DNA from: Mycobacterium sp.
Lineage (GTDB): Bacteria; Actinomycetota; Actinomycetes; Mycobacteriales; Mycobacteriaceae
NCBI RefSeq assembly: GCF_002863225.1
Contig: NZ_PKEK01000063.1
Location: forward strand, 36,129-100,128
Length of the DNA stretch: 64,000 bases
Direction: 5' to 3'
A model generated the notes under the pieces. That model had not been told where the DNA came from and searched no databases. It saw only the letters and a list, made by a program, of their open reading frames with translations. A program made the translations under genes and the position numbers. Positions 17,890-26,744 of the stretch are shown in pieces. Each line of letters begins with the position of its first letter. Within the stretch, counting starts at the first letter, position 1.

Positions 17890-18291
17890 ATGGGTGCCAA
17901 GGCGGACAAGAAAGTCGACTTCGAGCGGCTGGCCGACGCCTTGAGCGGATATCACGCCGCGTACCTCGTGACCGTCGACGACGACTACCGCGTGCACACC
18001 GTCGACGTCGAGCCCGAACTGGACGGGCAGCTGATCGTCGTGGGTCTGGTCGGCGGCAAGACCCGACGCAACGTCGAAAACCGCAGTGCCGTAACCCTGC
18101 TGTGGCCACCGACCGAAGGCGGTGGCTATTCGCTGATCGTCGACGGCGTCACACAGCTGACCGACACGAGCGAATCTGCCGACACCGCGACATTGCGGGT
18201 GATGCCGACTCGCGCACTGCTACATCGCAAAGCCGATCCCGCAGCGGGTGGAGACGTCCGCCACGACTGCGTGGTGTTCTCACGGCCATAA
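17890..18291 (+). CDS. PPOX-class (FMN/F420-binding split-barrel) protein
   Basis: A 133-residue protein with the pyridoxamine 5'-phosphate oxidase-like split-barrel pattern: an N-terminal helix, Ala-Tyr-Leu-Val-Thr-Val-Asp-Asp-Asp, a His-Thr-Val-Asp-Val strand, and Gly-Lys-Thr-Arg-Arg-Asn-Val followed by Val-Thr-Leu-Leu-Trp-Pro-Pro. Proteins of this fold bind FMN or F420 and reduce small molecules or act as binding proteins. It is divergent from moaA and upstream of the nitrate reductase gene, with 134 bases between. Its role there is unknown. Confidence 0.8.
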   Translation: MGAKADKKVDFERLADALSGYHAAYLVTVDDDYRVHTVDVEPELDGQLIVVGLVGGKTRRNVENRSAVTLLWPPTEGGGYSLIVDGVTQLTDTSESADTATLRVMPTRALLHRKADPAAGGDVRHDCVVFSRP

Positions 18292-18425
18292 CCTCACAAC
18301 GGCGTCTCCCCCGCCGACAGGTCGTGTTGATCGGGGCGTAACCGCAGCGACGAGCCAGGAAACACGCCCACGCCACCATGGAGTTCGATCGTCGCCGCCG
18401 TGGCGGCGCTGGGCGAGAAGGTGGC

Positions 18426-21400
18426 ATGGCTTCGTCAGCAAAGGTCGCCACAGTGTGCGGGTACTGCGGCGTGGGGTGCGGCATGGACCTGCACGTCACC
18501 GGCGACGTGGTGACCAAGGCCACCGGCCGCGCGGAGCATCCGGCCAACCGGGGCCGGCTGTGCACCAAAGGCAACACCACCGCGGACATGCTGCGCGCCG
18601 GTGGGCGCCTGACCACCGCCCTGATCCGCCCGGATCGCGATGCCGAAGCGGTGCCCACCCCGGTCGACGCCGCTATCGACACGGTTGCCGAGCGATTGCG
18701 TTCGATCCGCGACCAGCATGGGCCCGACGCCATCGCCCTCTACGTGTCCGGGCAGATGACCATCGAAGCCCAGTATCTGGCCAACAAGCTGGCCAAGGGG
18801 TATCTGCGCACGCAGTGGATCGAGTCCAACTCCCGGCTCTGCATGGCCAGCGCCGGCACCGGCTACAAGCAGTCGCTGGGCGCCGACGGCCCGCCCGGCA
18901 GCTACGACGACCTGGACACCGCGGACCTGTTCGTGGTGATCGGCGCCAACATGGCCGACTGCCATCCGATCCTGTATCTGCGGATGATGGACCGGGTCCG
19001 CGCCGGCGCGAAGCTGGTTGTCGTCGACCCACGCCGTACGGCCACCGCGGCCAAAGCCGACATCTACCTGCCGGTGCGCCCCGGCACTGATCTGGCGTTG
19101 CTGAACGGGCTGCTGCGTCTGGTGCGCGACGCGGGCGGCGTCGACCACGACTTCGTCACTGCCTACACCGAGGGTTGGGATGCGCTGGACGCGATGCTCG
19201 ACGAGTATCCGCCCGACACCGTTGCCGCCGTCACCGGTGTGCCGGAGACGGATCTCCGCGCGGTCGCCGAACTGATCGGTGGGACCAGGAACTGGGTGAG
19301 CCTGTGGACGATGGGCCTCAACCAATCCACCCACGGCACCTGGAACACCAACGCGCTGTGCAACTTGCACCTGGCGACCGGGGCGATCTGCCGGCCGGGC
19401 GCGGGCCCGTTCTCGCTGACGGGTCAGCCCAACGCGATGGGGGGACGCGAAATGGGCTACCTGGGTCCAGGTCTGCCCGGGCAGCGCTCCACGCTGGACG
19501 CCGCCGACCGCGCATTCGTCGAAAACCGCTGGGGCCTGGATCCGGGGACGATACGCGCCGAGGCCGGCACCGGAACGATCGACATGTATCGCCGGATGGC
19601 TGACGGCGACATCAAGGCCGCCTGGATCATCTGCACCAATCCCGTTGCCTCGGTGGCCAATCGGGCCTCGGTGATCGCCGGTCTGCAGCAGGCGGAGCTG
19701 GTGGTAGTGCAAGACGCGTTCACCGGCGTCGAAACCGCCGAGTACGCCGACGTCGTGTTGCCCGCCGCGCTGTGGTCCGAGGCGGAGGGTGTCATGGTCA
19801 ACAGCGAACGCACGCTGACCCATTGCGGGGCCGCGATGCCGCCGCCCGGCGACGCGATGCCGGACTGGCAGCTGATCTGCCGGGTGGCGACCGCCATGGG
19901 CTATCCGGGTCTCGAGTTCAATTCCGCCGCTGAGGTTTTCGCTGAGCTCGCCGCGTTCCACAATCCCCGGACCGGCTGGGACCTGCGCGGCGTCGACTAC
20001 GACCGGCTGCGCCGCGGTCCCGTGCAATGGCCGGCCGCGCCCGGCAGCGGCGATCGCAATCCGATCCGCTACCGCAACGACGGCGTCAGTCAAGACCTCC
20101 ACACCGACGACACCGGAACCGCTCCGGCCCTTGCCTTTCCGACCCCGAGCCGCCGGGCCCGGTTTCTGCCGCGGCCTCATCTGCCGGCCGCCGAACTGCC
20201 CGACGACGAGTTCCCACTGGTGTTCACCACCGGGCGGCTGGCGCACCAGTGGCACACGATGACCAAGACCGGCCGGGTCGCCAAGCTCAACAAGCTCAAC
20301 CCGGAACCCTTTCTCCAGTTGCATCCCGACGACGCCGGCCGCCTCGGCGTGCGCGACGGCGATCGGGTCGAGATACGGTCGCGCCGGGGCCGCGCGGTGC
20401 TGCCGGCCGCGGTGGACGACGCGGTACGCCCCGGCGTGTGTTTCGCACCGATGCACTGGGCTGACGCGTTCGGCGTGGATGCAGCGGTGAACGCGGTCAC
20501 CAATGACGCGGTCGACGCCGACTCGTTGCAGCCCGAGTTCAAGGTGTGCGCGGTGTCGGTCACCCCGATCGAACCACGTTCTGCGCCAACAGAACCCGCG
20601 GCGCAGCCGACCAAGTCGCCGGTGGACGCCTTTGCCGCGGCCCTCGGGGCACTGCCCTCCTCGCCGGAGTTCACCGCCGCCGAGCGGGTGTTCCTGTCGG
20701 GTTTGCTGGCCGGCATTCGCGCGAATCCGCCGGTGGGAACGATGCCTGCGCTGCCGCCGGCATCGCCGTTGTCACCGCAGAACCGGATGTGGGTAGACGG
20801 CCTGCTGGCCGGAATCTTCTGCCGCACCGATGATTCAGCACCGGTCGCGGCAGCCGGTCCGTCGGTCACCGTGGTGTGGGCGTCACAAACCGGTACGGCC
20901 GAGGACTACGCCGCCACCTGCGTCGAGCACTTGAACGGCAACGGCATCGCGGCACGGCTTCGCGGCGCGGAGGAAGTTTCGGTCGCCGAATTGACCGGCA
21001 CGGTGCTGTTCGTCGTCGCCACGACCGGCGACGGCGATCCCCCGGACAACGGTATTGCGCTGTGGGACGCGCTGGCCGCTGCCGAGCCGGGCGACGTCGA
21101 CAGCCTCGCCTTCTCGGTGCTGGGTTTCGGCGACTCGTCCTACAACGACTTCTGCGGTTTCGCGCGCAAGCTCGACGCCCGGCTCGAGCACCTCGGAGCG
21201 CGGCGCATCTGCGACCGGGGCTCGTGCGAGCCGGACTTCGAGTCCACCGCCCAGGCCTGGACCGACCGTGCCGTTGCCGCGATTCGCCAACCGCTGCCGA
21301 ATCCGGCCGCTGCGAAAAGACCTGTCGAACAGGGTTACTCGCGCAAGAATCCGTTGCGCACCACGATCGCCGGCAATACTGCACTGTGCGGTGCCGGGTC

Positions 21401-22445
21401 AGACAAGGACGTGCGCGACATCGGCGTGCACCTACCGGTGAACACGCTGCACTACAAAGCGGGCGACGCGCTCGGGGTGTGGCCGAAGAACCGGCGCGAA
21501 ACCGTCAGCGAGTTTCTTGAGCTCACCACTCTCGACGGGGCACGAGAAATCACGGTGGGAGGCGCGAAACTGCCCTTGGCAGAGGCTTTCCGGACCCGGC
21601 TGGACATCACCCGGATCACCCCGGACCTGGTGCGGTTCATTCATCAGCGCAACCCGTCGCCCGACCTGCAAGCCGTCATCGACGATCCGGCCGGCTTCGC
21701 GGACTGGATCTGGGGACGCCAACTCCTCGACCTTCTGGTGGCCCACCCGGTGACGGCGAACCTCGACGACTGGCTCGAGGTCCTGAAACCGATGACGCCG
21801 CGGCTGTACTCGATATCGTCGAGCCCGCTCGAAGACCCGACTCAAGTGCACGTCACGCCGGGCATCGTGCGATTCCGCTCGCCGGTCGACGCCAGCCGGC
21901 ACGGTGTCTGCTCGGGCCATCTCGCCGACCTGGAAATCGGCGCCGAGATCGACGTTTTCATCCAGCCCGCGAAATACTTCCGGCCGCCAGAAGATCCGCA
22001 GGCCCGCGCGATCATGATCGGGCCCGGCACCGGGATCGCGCCGTTTCGCGCATTCCTGCACGAGCGGGCCGCCCGCGGACACAACGGACACAACTGGCTG
22101 TTCTTCGGGGAGCGTCACGAGGCGACGGAGTTCTACTACCGCGACGAGCTGGAGGGCTTCGCCCAATCCGGTCTGCTGACGCGACTGGACACCGCTTTCT
22201 CCCGTGACGGTGACACCAAGGTCTATGTCCAGGACCGGATGCGCGAGTCCGCCGCCGATCTGTGGAAATGGATCACCGACGGCGCCTACGTCTACGTCTG
22301 CGGCGACGCCGCCCGCATGGCCCGCGACGTCGACGAGACGCTACGAGGCGTCGTTGCGCAGCAGAGCGGCCGTAGCCCGAAAAGTGCCGGGGCTTACCTT
22401 TATGCGATGTCGGCCGAACGACGTTACGTCCGAGACGTGTATTGA
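18426..22445 (+). CDS. Assimilatory nitrate reductase fused to a CysJ-like diflavin reductase
   Basis: A 1339-residue fusion. Residues about 1-700 form a molybdopterin oxidoreductase of the NapA/NarB/NasC class, with the N-terminal 4Fe-4S motif Cys-x2-Cys-x3-Cys-x26-Cys (first Cys in Thr-Val-Cys-Gly-Tyr-Cys) and a C-terminal Moco dinucleotide-binding domain. A linker of about 80 residues holds two copies of a Leu-x-Gly-Leu-Leu-Ala-Gly-Ile helix. Then come a flavodoxin domain (Ala-Ser-Gln-Thr-Gly-Thr-Ala-Glu), an FAD domain (Arg-Leu-Tyr-Ser-Ile-Ser-Ser-Ser) and an NAD(P)H domain (Gly-Pro-Gly-Thr-Gly-Ile-Ala-Pro-Phe-Arg). Electrons should run from NAD(P)H through FAD and FMN to the Fe-S centre and Mo within one chain. 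ATG 18426 has a strong GAGAAGG site. It resembles the M. smegmatis reductase I recall as NasN. Confidence 0.93.
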   Translation: MASSAKVATVCGYCGVGCGMDLHVTGDVVTKATGRAEHPANRGRLCTKGNTTADMLRAGGRLTTALIRPDRDAEAVPTPVDAAIDTVAERLRSIRDQHGPDAIALYVSGQMTIEAQYLANKLAKGYLRTQWIESNSRLCMASAGTGYKQSLGADGPPGSYDDLDTADLFVVIGANMADCHPILYLRMMDRVRAGAKLVVVDPRRTATAAKADIYLPVRPGTDLALLNGLLRLVRDAGGVDHDFVTAYTEGWDALDAMLDEYPPDTVAAVTGVPETDLRAVAELIGGTRNWVSLWTMGLNQSTHGTWNTNALCNLHLATGAICRPGAGPFSLTGQPNAMGGREMGYLGPGLPGQRSTLDAADRAFVENRWGLDPGTIRAEAGTGTIDMYRRMADGDIKAAWIICTNPVASVANRASVIAGLQQAELVVVQDAFTGVETAEYADVVLPAALWSEAEGVMVNSERTLTHCGAAMPPPGDAMPDWQLICRVATAMGYPGLEFNSAAEVFAELAAFHNPRTGWDLRGVDYDRLRRGPVQWPAAPGSGDRNPIRYRNDGVSQDLHTDDTGTAPALAFPTPSRRARFLPRPHLPAAELPDDEFPLVFTTGRLAHQWHTMTKTGRVAKLNKLNPEPFLQLHPDDAGRLGVRDGDRVEIRSRRGRAVLPAAVDDAVRPGVCFAPMHWADAFGVDAAVNAVTNDAVDADSLQPEFKVCAVSVTPIEPRSAPTEPAAQPTKSPVDAFAAALGALPSSPEFTAAERVFLSGLLAGIRANPPVGTMPALPPASPLSPQNRMWVDGLLAGIFCRTDDSAPVAAAGPSVTVVWASQTGTAEDYAATCVEHLNGNGIAARLRGAEEVSVAELTGTVLFVVATTGDGDPPDNGIALWDALAAAEPGDVDSLAFSVLGFGDSSYNDFCGFARKLDARLEHLGARRICDRGSCEPDFESTAQAWTDRAVAAIRQPLPNPAAAKRPVEQGYSRKNPLRTTIAGNTALCGAGSDKDVRDIGVHLPVNTLHYKAGDALGVWPKNRRETVSEFLELTTLDGAREITVGGAKLPLAEAFRTRLDITRITPDLVRFIHQRNPSPDLQAVIDDPAGFADWIWGRQLLDLLVAHPVTANLDDWLEVLKPMTPRLYSISSSPLEDPTQVHVTPGIVRFRSPVDASRHGVCSGHLADLEIGAEIDVFIQPAKYFRPPEDPQARAIMIGPGTGIAPFRAFLHERAARGHNGHNWLFFGERHEATEFYYRDELEGFAQSGLLTRLDTAFSRDGDTKVYVQDRMRESAADLWKWITDGAYVYVCGDAARMARDVDETLRGVVAQQSGRSPKSAGAYLYAMSAERRYVRDVY

Positions 22446-23014
22446 GCACCGCGATGCGGGCTGTCATTCTGGCCGGTGGGGCGTCGCGGCGCCTCGGCGC
22501 GGATAAGCCCGAGGAGCGGATCGGCGGGCGGCGGTTGCTCGACATCGCACTGGCCGCGGTCGACGGTGCCGACGCGGTCGTGGTGGTCGGGCCGCCCCGC
22601 GAGGTGCCGCCCGGAGTCGTTGTGGTGCGGGAAGATCCGCCCGGAGCGGGCCCGGTCGCGGCGCTTGCGGCGGGCGTGTCGGCGCTGCCCACGGGCGCTG
22701 CGGACATCGTGGTGCTCGCGGCTGACCTGCCAGGCATCGAGGCGGCCACGGTGACGGCGCTAGCAGCGGCCCGTGGAGACGCGCCGGTCGCCTTGGCGGT
22801 CGATGAGACCGGTCACCCGCAGTACCTGACCGCGGTGTGGGATTCGACGGCGCTGCTCGCGGCCCTGGCCGCCGGCCCGCGCCGAGTGAGGGATCTCATA
22901 CCGGCCACTGCCGTGCGGGCCGCGGTGGGCGATGTGAGCGACATCGACACCCCCGAACAGCTTGCGGCTGCCCGGGCACACGCCGCCCTCACGCGGGCCC
23001 GCGACACGGAGTGA
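22442..23014 (+). CDS. mobA: Molybdenum cofactor guanylyltransferase MobA
   Basis: A 190-residue nucleotidyltransferase. It has Ile-Leu-Ala-Gly-Gly-Ala-Ser-Arg-Arg-Leu-Gly-Ala-Asp-Lys (GTP-binding), Ala-Ala-Asp-Leu-Pro-Gly (metal/GMP site), and Asp-Ile-Asp-Thr-Pro-Glu near the end. It attaches GMP to Mo-molybdopterin to make the MGD form used by NapA/Nas-type nitrate reductases, consistent with its place directly after the reductase gene. The TTG at 22442 overlaps the reductase stop (TTGA), which suggests coupling; ATG 22454 is an equally possible start. Confidence 0.9.
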   Translation: MSTAMRAVILAGGASRRLGADKPEERIGGRRLLDIALAAVDGADAVVVVGPPREVPPGVVVVREDPPGAGPVAALAAGVSALPTGAADIVVLAADLPGIEAATVTALAAARGDAPVALAVDETGHPQYLTAVWDSTALLAALAAGPRRVRDLIPATAVRAAVGDVSDIDTPEQLAAARAHAALTRARDTE

Positions 23015-23074
23015 GAAAGGCGTGACGGCGTGGCAACGCTGAGCGACGCCGGCGCAATACGCAGCTCCTAGCCT
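23011..23074 (+). promoter_or_regulatory. nirB promoter module (degenerate third copy of the shared element)
   Basis: GTGAG at 23011-23015, then GCAA at 23054-23057, CTC at 23065-23067 and a -10 TAGCCT at 23069-23074. These parts are spaced exactly as in the narK and nnaR modules. The upstream 15-mer matches at 8 of 15 positions. The element begins inside the mobA stop region. Confidence 0.45.
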
Positions 23075-23102
23075 CGAACCGAGCTCTCGGAGAGGAGTGT
23101 CA

Positions 23103-25628
23103 GTGCGTCAACGCACAGTGGCGGTGGTCGGGCACGGCATGGTGGGACACCGCTTCGTCGAGGCCTTGCGGTCCCGCGACGCCGACGGCAGCTGGCGGAT
23201 CGTGGTGCTGGGCGAAGAGGCCGACGCCGCGTACGACCGGGTCGGCTTGTCCTCCTACGTCGGCCCCTGGGACCGGTCACGGCTCGCGCTGGCCGGCAAC
23301 GACTACGCCGGTGATCACCTGGTCGAGCTCCGCCTCGGCAGCGCCGTGACGGCCATCGACCGGGAAGCGCGACGCCTGCTCGTTGCCGACGGATCTGAAT
23401 TAGATTACGACGCATTGGTTTTGGCCACCGGGTCGTATCCGTTCGTACCCCCGGTGCCGGGTCACGACAGCGCCGGCTGTCACGTCTACCGCACGCTGGA
23501 CGACCTGGACGCCATTCGGATCGATGCCGAGGCGGCTTTGGCCCGCAATCCCGGCGCGGTCGGCGTCGTCGTCGGCGGTGGACTGCTCGGCCTCGAAGCC
23601 GCCAACGCGCTTCGGCTACTCGGAATGCGGCCGCACGTCGTCGAATTCGCGCCGCGGCTGATGCCACTGCAGGTCGACCAGGCCGGGGGCGAGCACCTGC
23701 TGCGTTCGGTGCGCGATCTGGGCATCGGCGTCACGGTCGGCGCCGGCACCTCGGCGATCGAACCGGACGGCTCCGGCGGCCTGCGGGTGACGCTGAGCAA
23801 CGACGAGGTGATCGACGCGGCGCTGGTGGTGTTCTCCGCCGGGGTGCGCCCGCGCGACGAGCTGGCCCGCGCCGCCGGGCTCGAGCTCGGTGAGCGTGGC
23901 GGCATCAGCTGCGACTTACGCTGCACCACAGACGATCCCGCGATCTACGCGATAGGCGAAGTCGCCGCGGTCGAGGGCCGGTGTTACGGCCTGGTCGGTC
24001 CCGGTTACGCGGGCGCCGAAGTCGTGGCCGACCGGCTGCTCGGAGGTGACGCGGAATTCCCGGGCGCGGACCTGTCCACCAAGCTCAAGCTGCTCGGCGT
24101 CGACGTCGCCAGTTTCGGCGACGCGCTGGGCACCACACCGGGCGCGCTGGAAGTGGTGGTGTCCGATCCGATCGGCGGAACCTACGCCAAGCTGGTGCTC
24201 TCCGACGACGCCCAGACCCTGCTCGGCGGCGTACTGGTCGGCGACGCTTCGAGTTACGGCGTGCTGCGGCCGCTGGTCGGTTCACCGCTGCCCGGCGATC
24301 CGGTCGCCCTGATCGCCCCGGCCGGCAGCACTGACGGGCCCGCGATCGGAGTGGGCGCGCTGCCCGATGCGGCGCAGATCTGCTCCTGCAACAACGTCAC
24401 CAAGGCGGCGTTGTGTTCGGCCATCGCCGACGGCGCCTGCACGGTGGCCGACCTCAAGGGCTGCACCTCGGCAGGCACATCCTGCGGTTCGTGTGTGCCG
24501 CTGCTGTCCCAACTGCTGACCGCCGAAGGCGTCGAAGTTTCAAAGGCTTTGTGCGAGCACTTTTCCCAGTCGCGAGCCGAATTGTTCGAGATCGTCCAAG
24601 CCAGCGGCGTGCGGACATTCTCCGGTCTGATCGAACGCTACGGCACCGGCACGGGCTGCGACATCTGCAAGCCGGCGGTGGCATCGATCCTGGCCTCGAC
24701 CAGCTCCGAGCACATCCTCGACGGCGAGCAGGCGTCGCTGCAGGACACCAATGACCATTTCCTGGCCAACCTGCAGCGCAACGGCACCTACTCGGTCGTT
24801 CCCCGCGTGCCCGGTGGCGACATCACCCCGGAGCAGCTGATCCTGATCGGCGAGATCGCCCGCGATTTCGGGCTTTACACCAAGATCACCGGCGGACAGC
24901 GCATCGACATGTTCGGCGCCACCGTCGACCAACTGCCGCAGATCTGGCTCAGGCTCGTCGAGGGCGGCATGGAGTCCGGTCACGCCTACGGCAAGTCACT
25001 GCGCACGGTGAAGAGTTGCGTCGGCACCGACTGGTGCCGCTACGGCCAGCAGGATTCCGTCCAGATGGCCATCGACCTGGAATTGCGCTACCGCGGCCTG
25101 CGTGCACCCCACAAGATCAAGATGGGCGTCTCGGGATGTGCGCGCGAATGCGCCGAAGCGCGAGGCAAAGACGTCGGAGTGATCGCCACCGAGTCCGGCT
25201 GGAACCTCTACGTCGGCGGTAACGGCGGCATGACCCCCAAACACGCCCAGCTGCTCGCCTCCGACCTCGATGACGACACATTGGTGCGCTACATCGATCG
25301 ATTCCTGATGTACTACATCCGCACCGCGAGCCGATTGCAACGCACGGCGCCGTGGCTCGACGAACTCGACGGCGGCATCGACCACCTCAAAGACGTGGTG
25401 ATCGACGACTCGTTAGGTCTCGCTGACGATTTCGAGACAGCGATGGATCGACACGTTGACGGCTACACCTGCGAGTGGAAAGCCGTTCTCGACGATCCCG
25501 AGAAGCTGGCCCGCTTCGTGTCGTTCGTCAACGCGCCGGGCGCACCCGATCCGACCGTCGAATTCACCGAGAAGAACGGGCGCAAGGTACCCGTCTTGAT
25601 CGGCACACCCACAGTGAGGACCCGCTGA
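23103..25628 (+). CDS. nirB: NAD(P)H-dependent nitrite reductase large subunit NirB
   Basis: An 841-residue assimilatory nitrite reductase. Domain order: FAD/NAD(P)H oxidoreductase (residues about 5-330, second Rossmann at Val-Val-Gly-Gly-Gly-Leu-Leu-Gly-Leu-Glu-Ala); a BFD-like 2Fe-2S domain (Cys-Ser-Cys-Asn-Asn plus Cys-Gly-Ser-Cys); a second Cys-Asp-Ile-Cys segment; a ferredoxin-like half-domain; and the sirohaem/4Fe-4S site Cys-Val-Gly-Thr-Asp-Trp-Cys with Cys-Ala-Arg-Glu-Cys. It reduces nitrite to ammonium in the cytoplasm. GTG 23103 is preferred over GTG 23097 because GGAGAGGAG lies just before it at a usable distance. nirD follows after 1 base. Confidence 0.96.
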   Translation: MRQRTVAVVGHGMVGHRFVEALRSRDADGSWRIVVLGEEADAAYDRVGLSSYVGPWDRSRLALAGNDYAGDHLVELRLGSAVTAIDREARRLLVADGSELDYDALVLATGSYPFVPPVPGHDSAGCHVYRTLDDLDAIRIDAEAALARNPGAVGVVVGGGLLGLEAANALRLLGMRPHVVEFAPRLMPLQVDQAGGEHLLRSVRDLGIGVTVGAGTSAIEPDGSGGLRVTLSNDEVIDAALVVFSAGVRPRDELARAAGLELGERGGISCDLRCTTDDPAIYAIGEVAAVEGRCYGLVGPGYAGAEVVADRLLGGDAEFPGADLSTKLKLLGVDVASFGDALGTTPGALEVVVSDPIGGTYAKLVLSDDAQTLLGGVLVGDASSYGVLRPLVGSPLPGDPVALIAPAGSTDGPAIGVGALPDAAQICSCNNVTKAALCSAIADGACTVADLKGCTSAGTSCGSCVPLLSQLLTAEGVEVSKALCEHFSQSRAELFEIVQASGVRTFSGLIERYGTGTGCDICKPAVASILASTSSEHILDGEQASLQDTNDHFLANLQRNGTYSVVPRVPGGDITPEQLILIGEIARDFGLYTKITGGQRIDMFGATVDQLPQIWLRLVEGGMESGHAYGKSLRTVKSCVGTDWCRYGQQDSVQMAIDLELRYRGLRAPHKIKMGVSGCARECAEARGKDVGVIATESGWNLYVGGNGGMTPKHAQLLASDLDDDTLVRYIDRFLMYYIRTASRLQRTAPWLDELDGGIDHLKDVVIDDSLGLADDFETAMDRHVDGYTCEWKAVLDDPEKLARFVSFVNAPGAPDPTVEFTEKNGRKVPVLIGTPTVRTR

Positions 25629-25629
25629 C

Positions 25630-26034
25630 ATGGCAACGACATTCGATCTCGGACGGTGGCGACGCGACTGGACGTCCGCCTGCCCGGTCGCCCGGTTGCA
25701 GCCGATGCGCGGTGTCGCGGTGCTCTTGCCCGACGGCGCACAAGTCGCGCTTTTCCTGTTGGCCGACAACAGTATTCGCGCGGTCGGCAACATCGACCCG
25801 ATTGGTCGCGCGGCGGTACTGTCCCGAGGCGTCGTCGGCGACCGCGCCGGTGTGCCCGTGGTCCAGTCCCCGTTGAAGAAGCAGGCCTTCAGCCTTGTCG
25901 ACGGCCAGTGCCTGGACGCCCAAGGCGTGTCCGTTCCGGTCTACGCGACCCGGGTCGGCGTCGACGGCACGGTGTGGGTGGCCAACTCCCCCGAAATCCG
26001 CTTCGGCTACCGGCGCGCCGGCCTGTCGGCCTAG
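25630..26034 (+). CDS. nirD: Nitrite reductase small subunit NirD
   Basis: A 134-residue Rieske-fold protein without the Cys/His cluster ligands, as is normal for NirD. Recognisable segments are Val-Ala-Val-Leu-Leu-Pro-Asp-Gly-x-Gln-Val-Ala-Leu-Phe, Val-Gly-Asn-Ile-Asp-Pro, Leu-Ser-Arg-Gly-Val-Val-Gly-Asp-Arg and Gln-Ser-Pro-Leu-Lys-Lys-Gln-Ala-Phe. It partners NirB. Its stop overlaps the convergent chelatase stop by 4 bases in total. Confidence 0.94.
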   Translation: MATTFDLGRWRRDWTSACPVARLQPMRGVAVLLPDGAQVALFLLADNSIRAVGNIDPIGRAAVLSRGVVGDRAGVPVVQSPLKKQAFSLVDGQCLDAQGVSVPVYATRVGVDGTVWVANSPEIRFGYRRAGLSA

Positions 26035-26744
26035 CTCAGCGCCGCCGCCATCGCCGGCGTCAAAGCGGCTTCCCGCCGACGGCGGCACACCAGCCTGATC
26101 ACCGCGGGATGCAGGCCCAGCGGCGCCGCGACCACGTCAGCACCGGCGTCACGCAGCCGTCCCTGAAACAGACCGTCGGCCAACAGGTATGACGCCAGGG
26201 CAACCCGTCGAGCACCCGATCGGCGGGCCTGTGCCACAGCATCGGGTATCGACGGATAGCCGAACCGGTCGGGGCTGGGGGCGGCGAATGCGATCGAAAC
26301 CCGGTGTCCGGCCATCGCCGACAACGCCGCGGCGGTGTAGCGCAACTCGCCACGCCCTCTCGGGTCCCGGGTGCCGGCCGCGACCAGCACCACGTGATCG
26401 TCACGGCGCCAGCCGGCATCGACCAGCCGGCACATCATCGCGCGGGCCAATTCCGGCGACGGGCCCAGCGGTTGGCTGACGGTGACCCGACGGTGCCCGG
26501 ATTCTGCGACGTAGCGCGGCACGTCGACGCGAACATGGACTCCGCTGGACAGCAAAGCCGGCACCACGACCGTCGGCTCGTCGCGCAGGGTGCCCAGCAC
26601 CTCCGCGGGCGTCGGGCCCAGCACATCGACGAAGGCCACCCGTACCGGCTCGGCCAGCAGACCCGTGACTGCCTCGGCCAGGTCGCCGATCATCCTGACG
26701 CCGTGCGGGTTTCGTGTTCCGTGAGCAACCAGAAGTGTGGTCAT
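26031..26744 (-). CDS. Sirohydrochlorin chelatase-like protein (CbiX/SirB, Rv0259c-like)
   Basis: A 237-residue protein of two similar halves. Each begins with a CbiX-type strand and His- or Ala-Gly-Thr-Arg motif: Leu-Val-Ala-His-Gly-Thr-Arg-Asn-Pro at the N-terminus and Leu-Val-Ala-Ala-Gly-Thr-Arg-Asp-Pro near residue 120. Pro-Ala-Leu-Leu-Ser-Ser-Gly-Val-His is the second active-site region. Iron insertion into sirohydrochlorin would supply the sirohaem of NirB. Its ATG overlaps the nnaR stop (ATGA), so the two genes are coupled. Confidence 0.85.
   Translation of the reverse strand: MTTLLVAHGTRNPHGVRMIGDLAEAVTGLLAEPVRVAFVDVLGPTPAEVLGTLRDEPTVVVPALLSSGVHVRVDVPRYVAESGHRRVTVSQPLGPSPELARAMMCRLVDAGWRRDDHVVLVAAGTRDPRGRGELRYTAAALSAMAGHRVSIAFAAPSPDRFGYPSIPDAVAQARRSGARRVALASYLLADGLFQGRLRDAGADVVAAPLGLHPAVIRLVCRRRREAALTPAMAAALS

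Noticed and set aside
18292..18425. GTAAC and GAAAC half-sites before the nitrate reductase gene as a GlnR box
   Set aside because: They are 21 bases apart rather than the 11 or 33 expected between such half-sites, so the match is not supported. The shared narK/nnaR module is also not found here.
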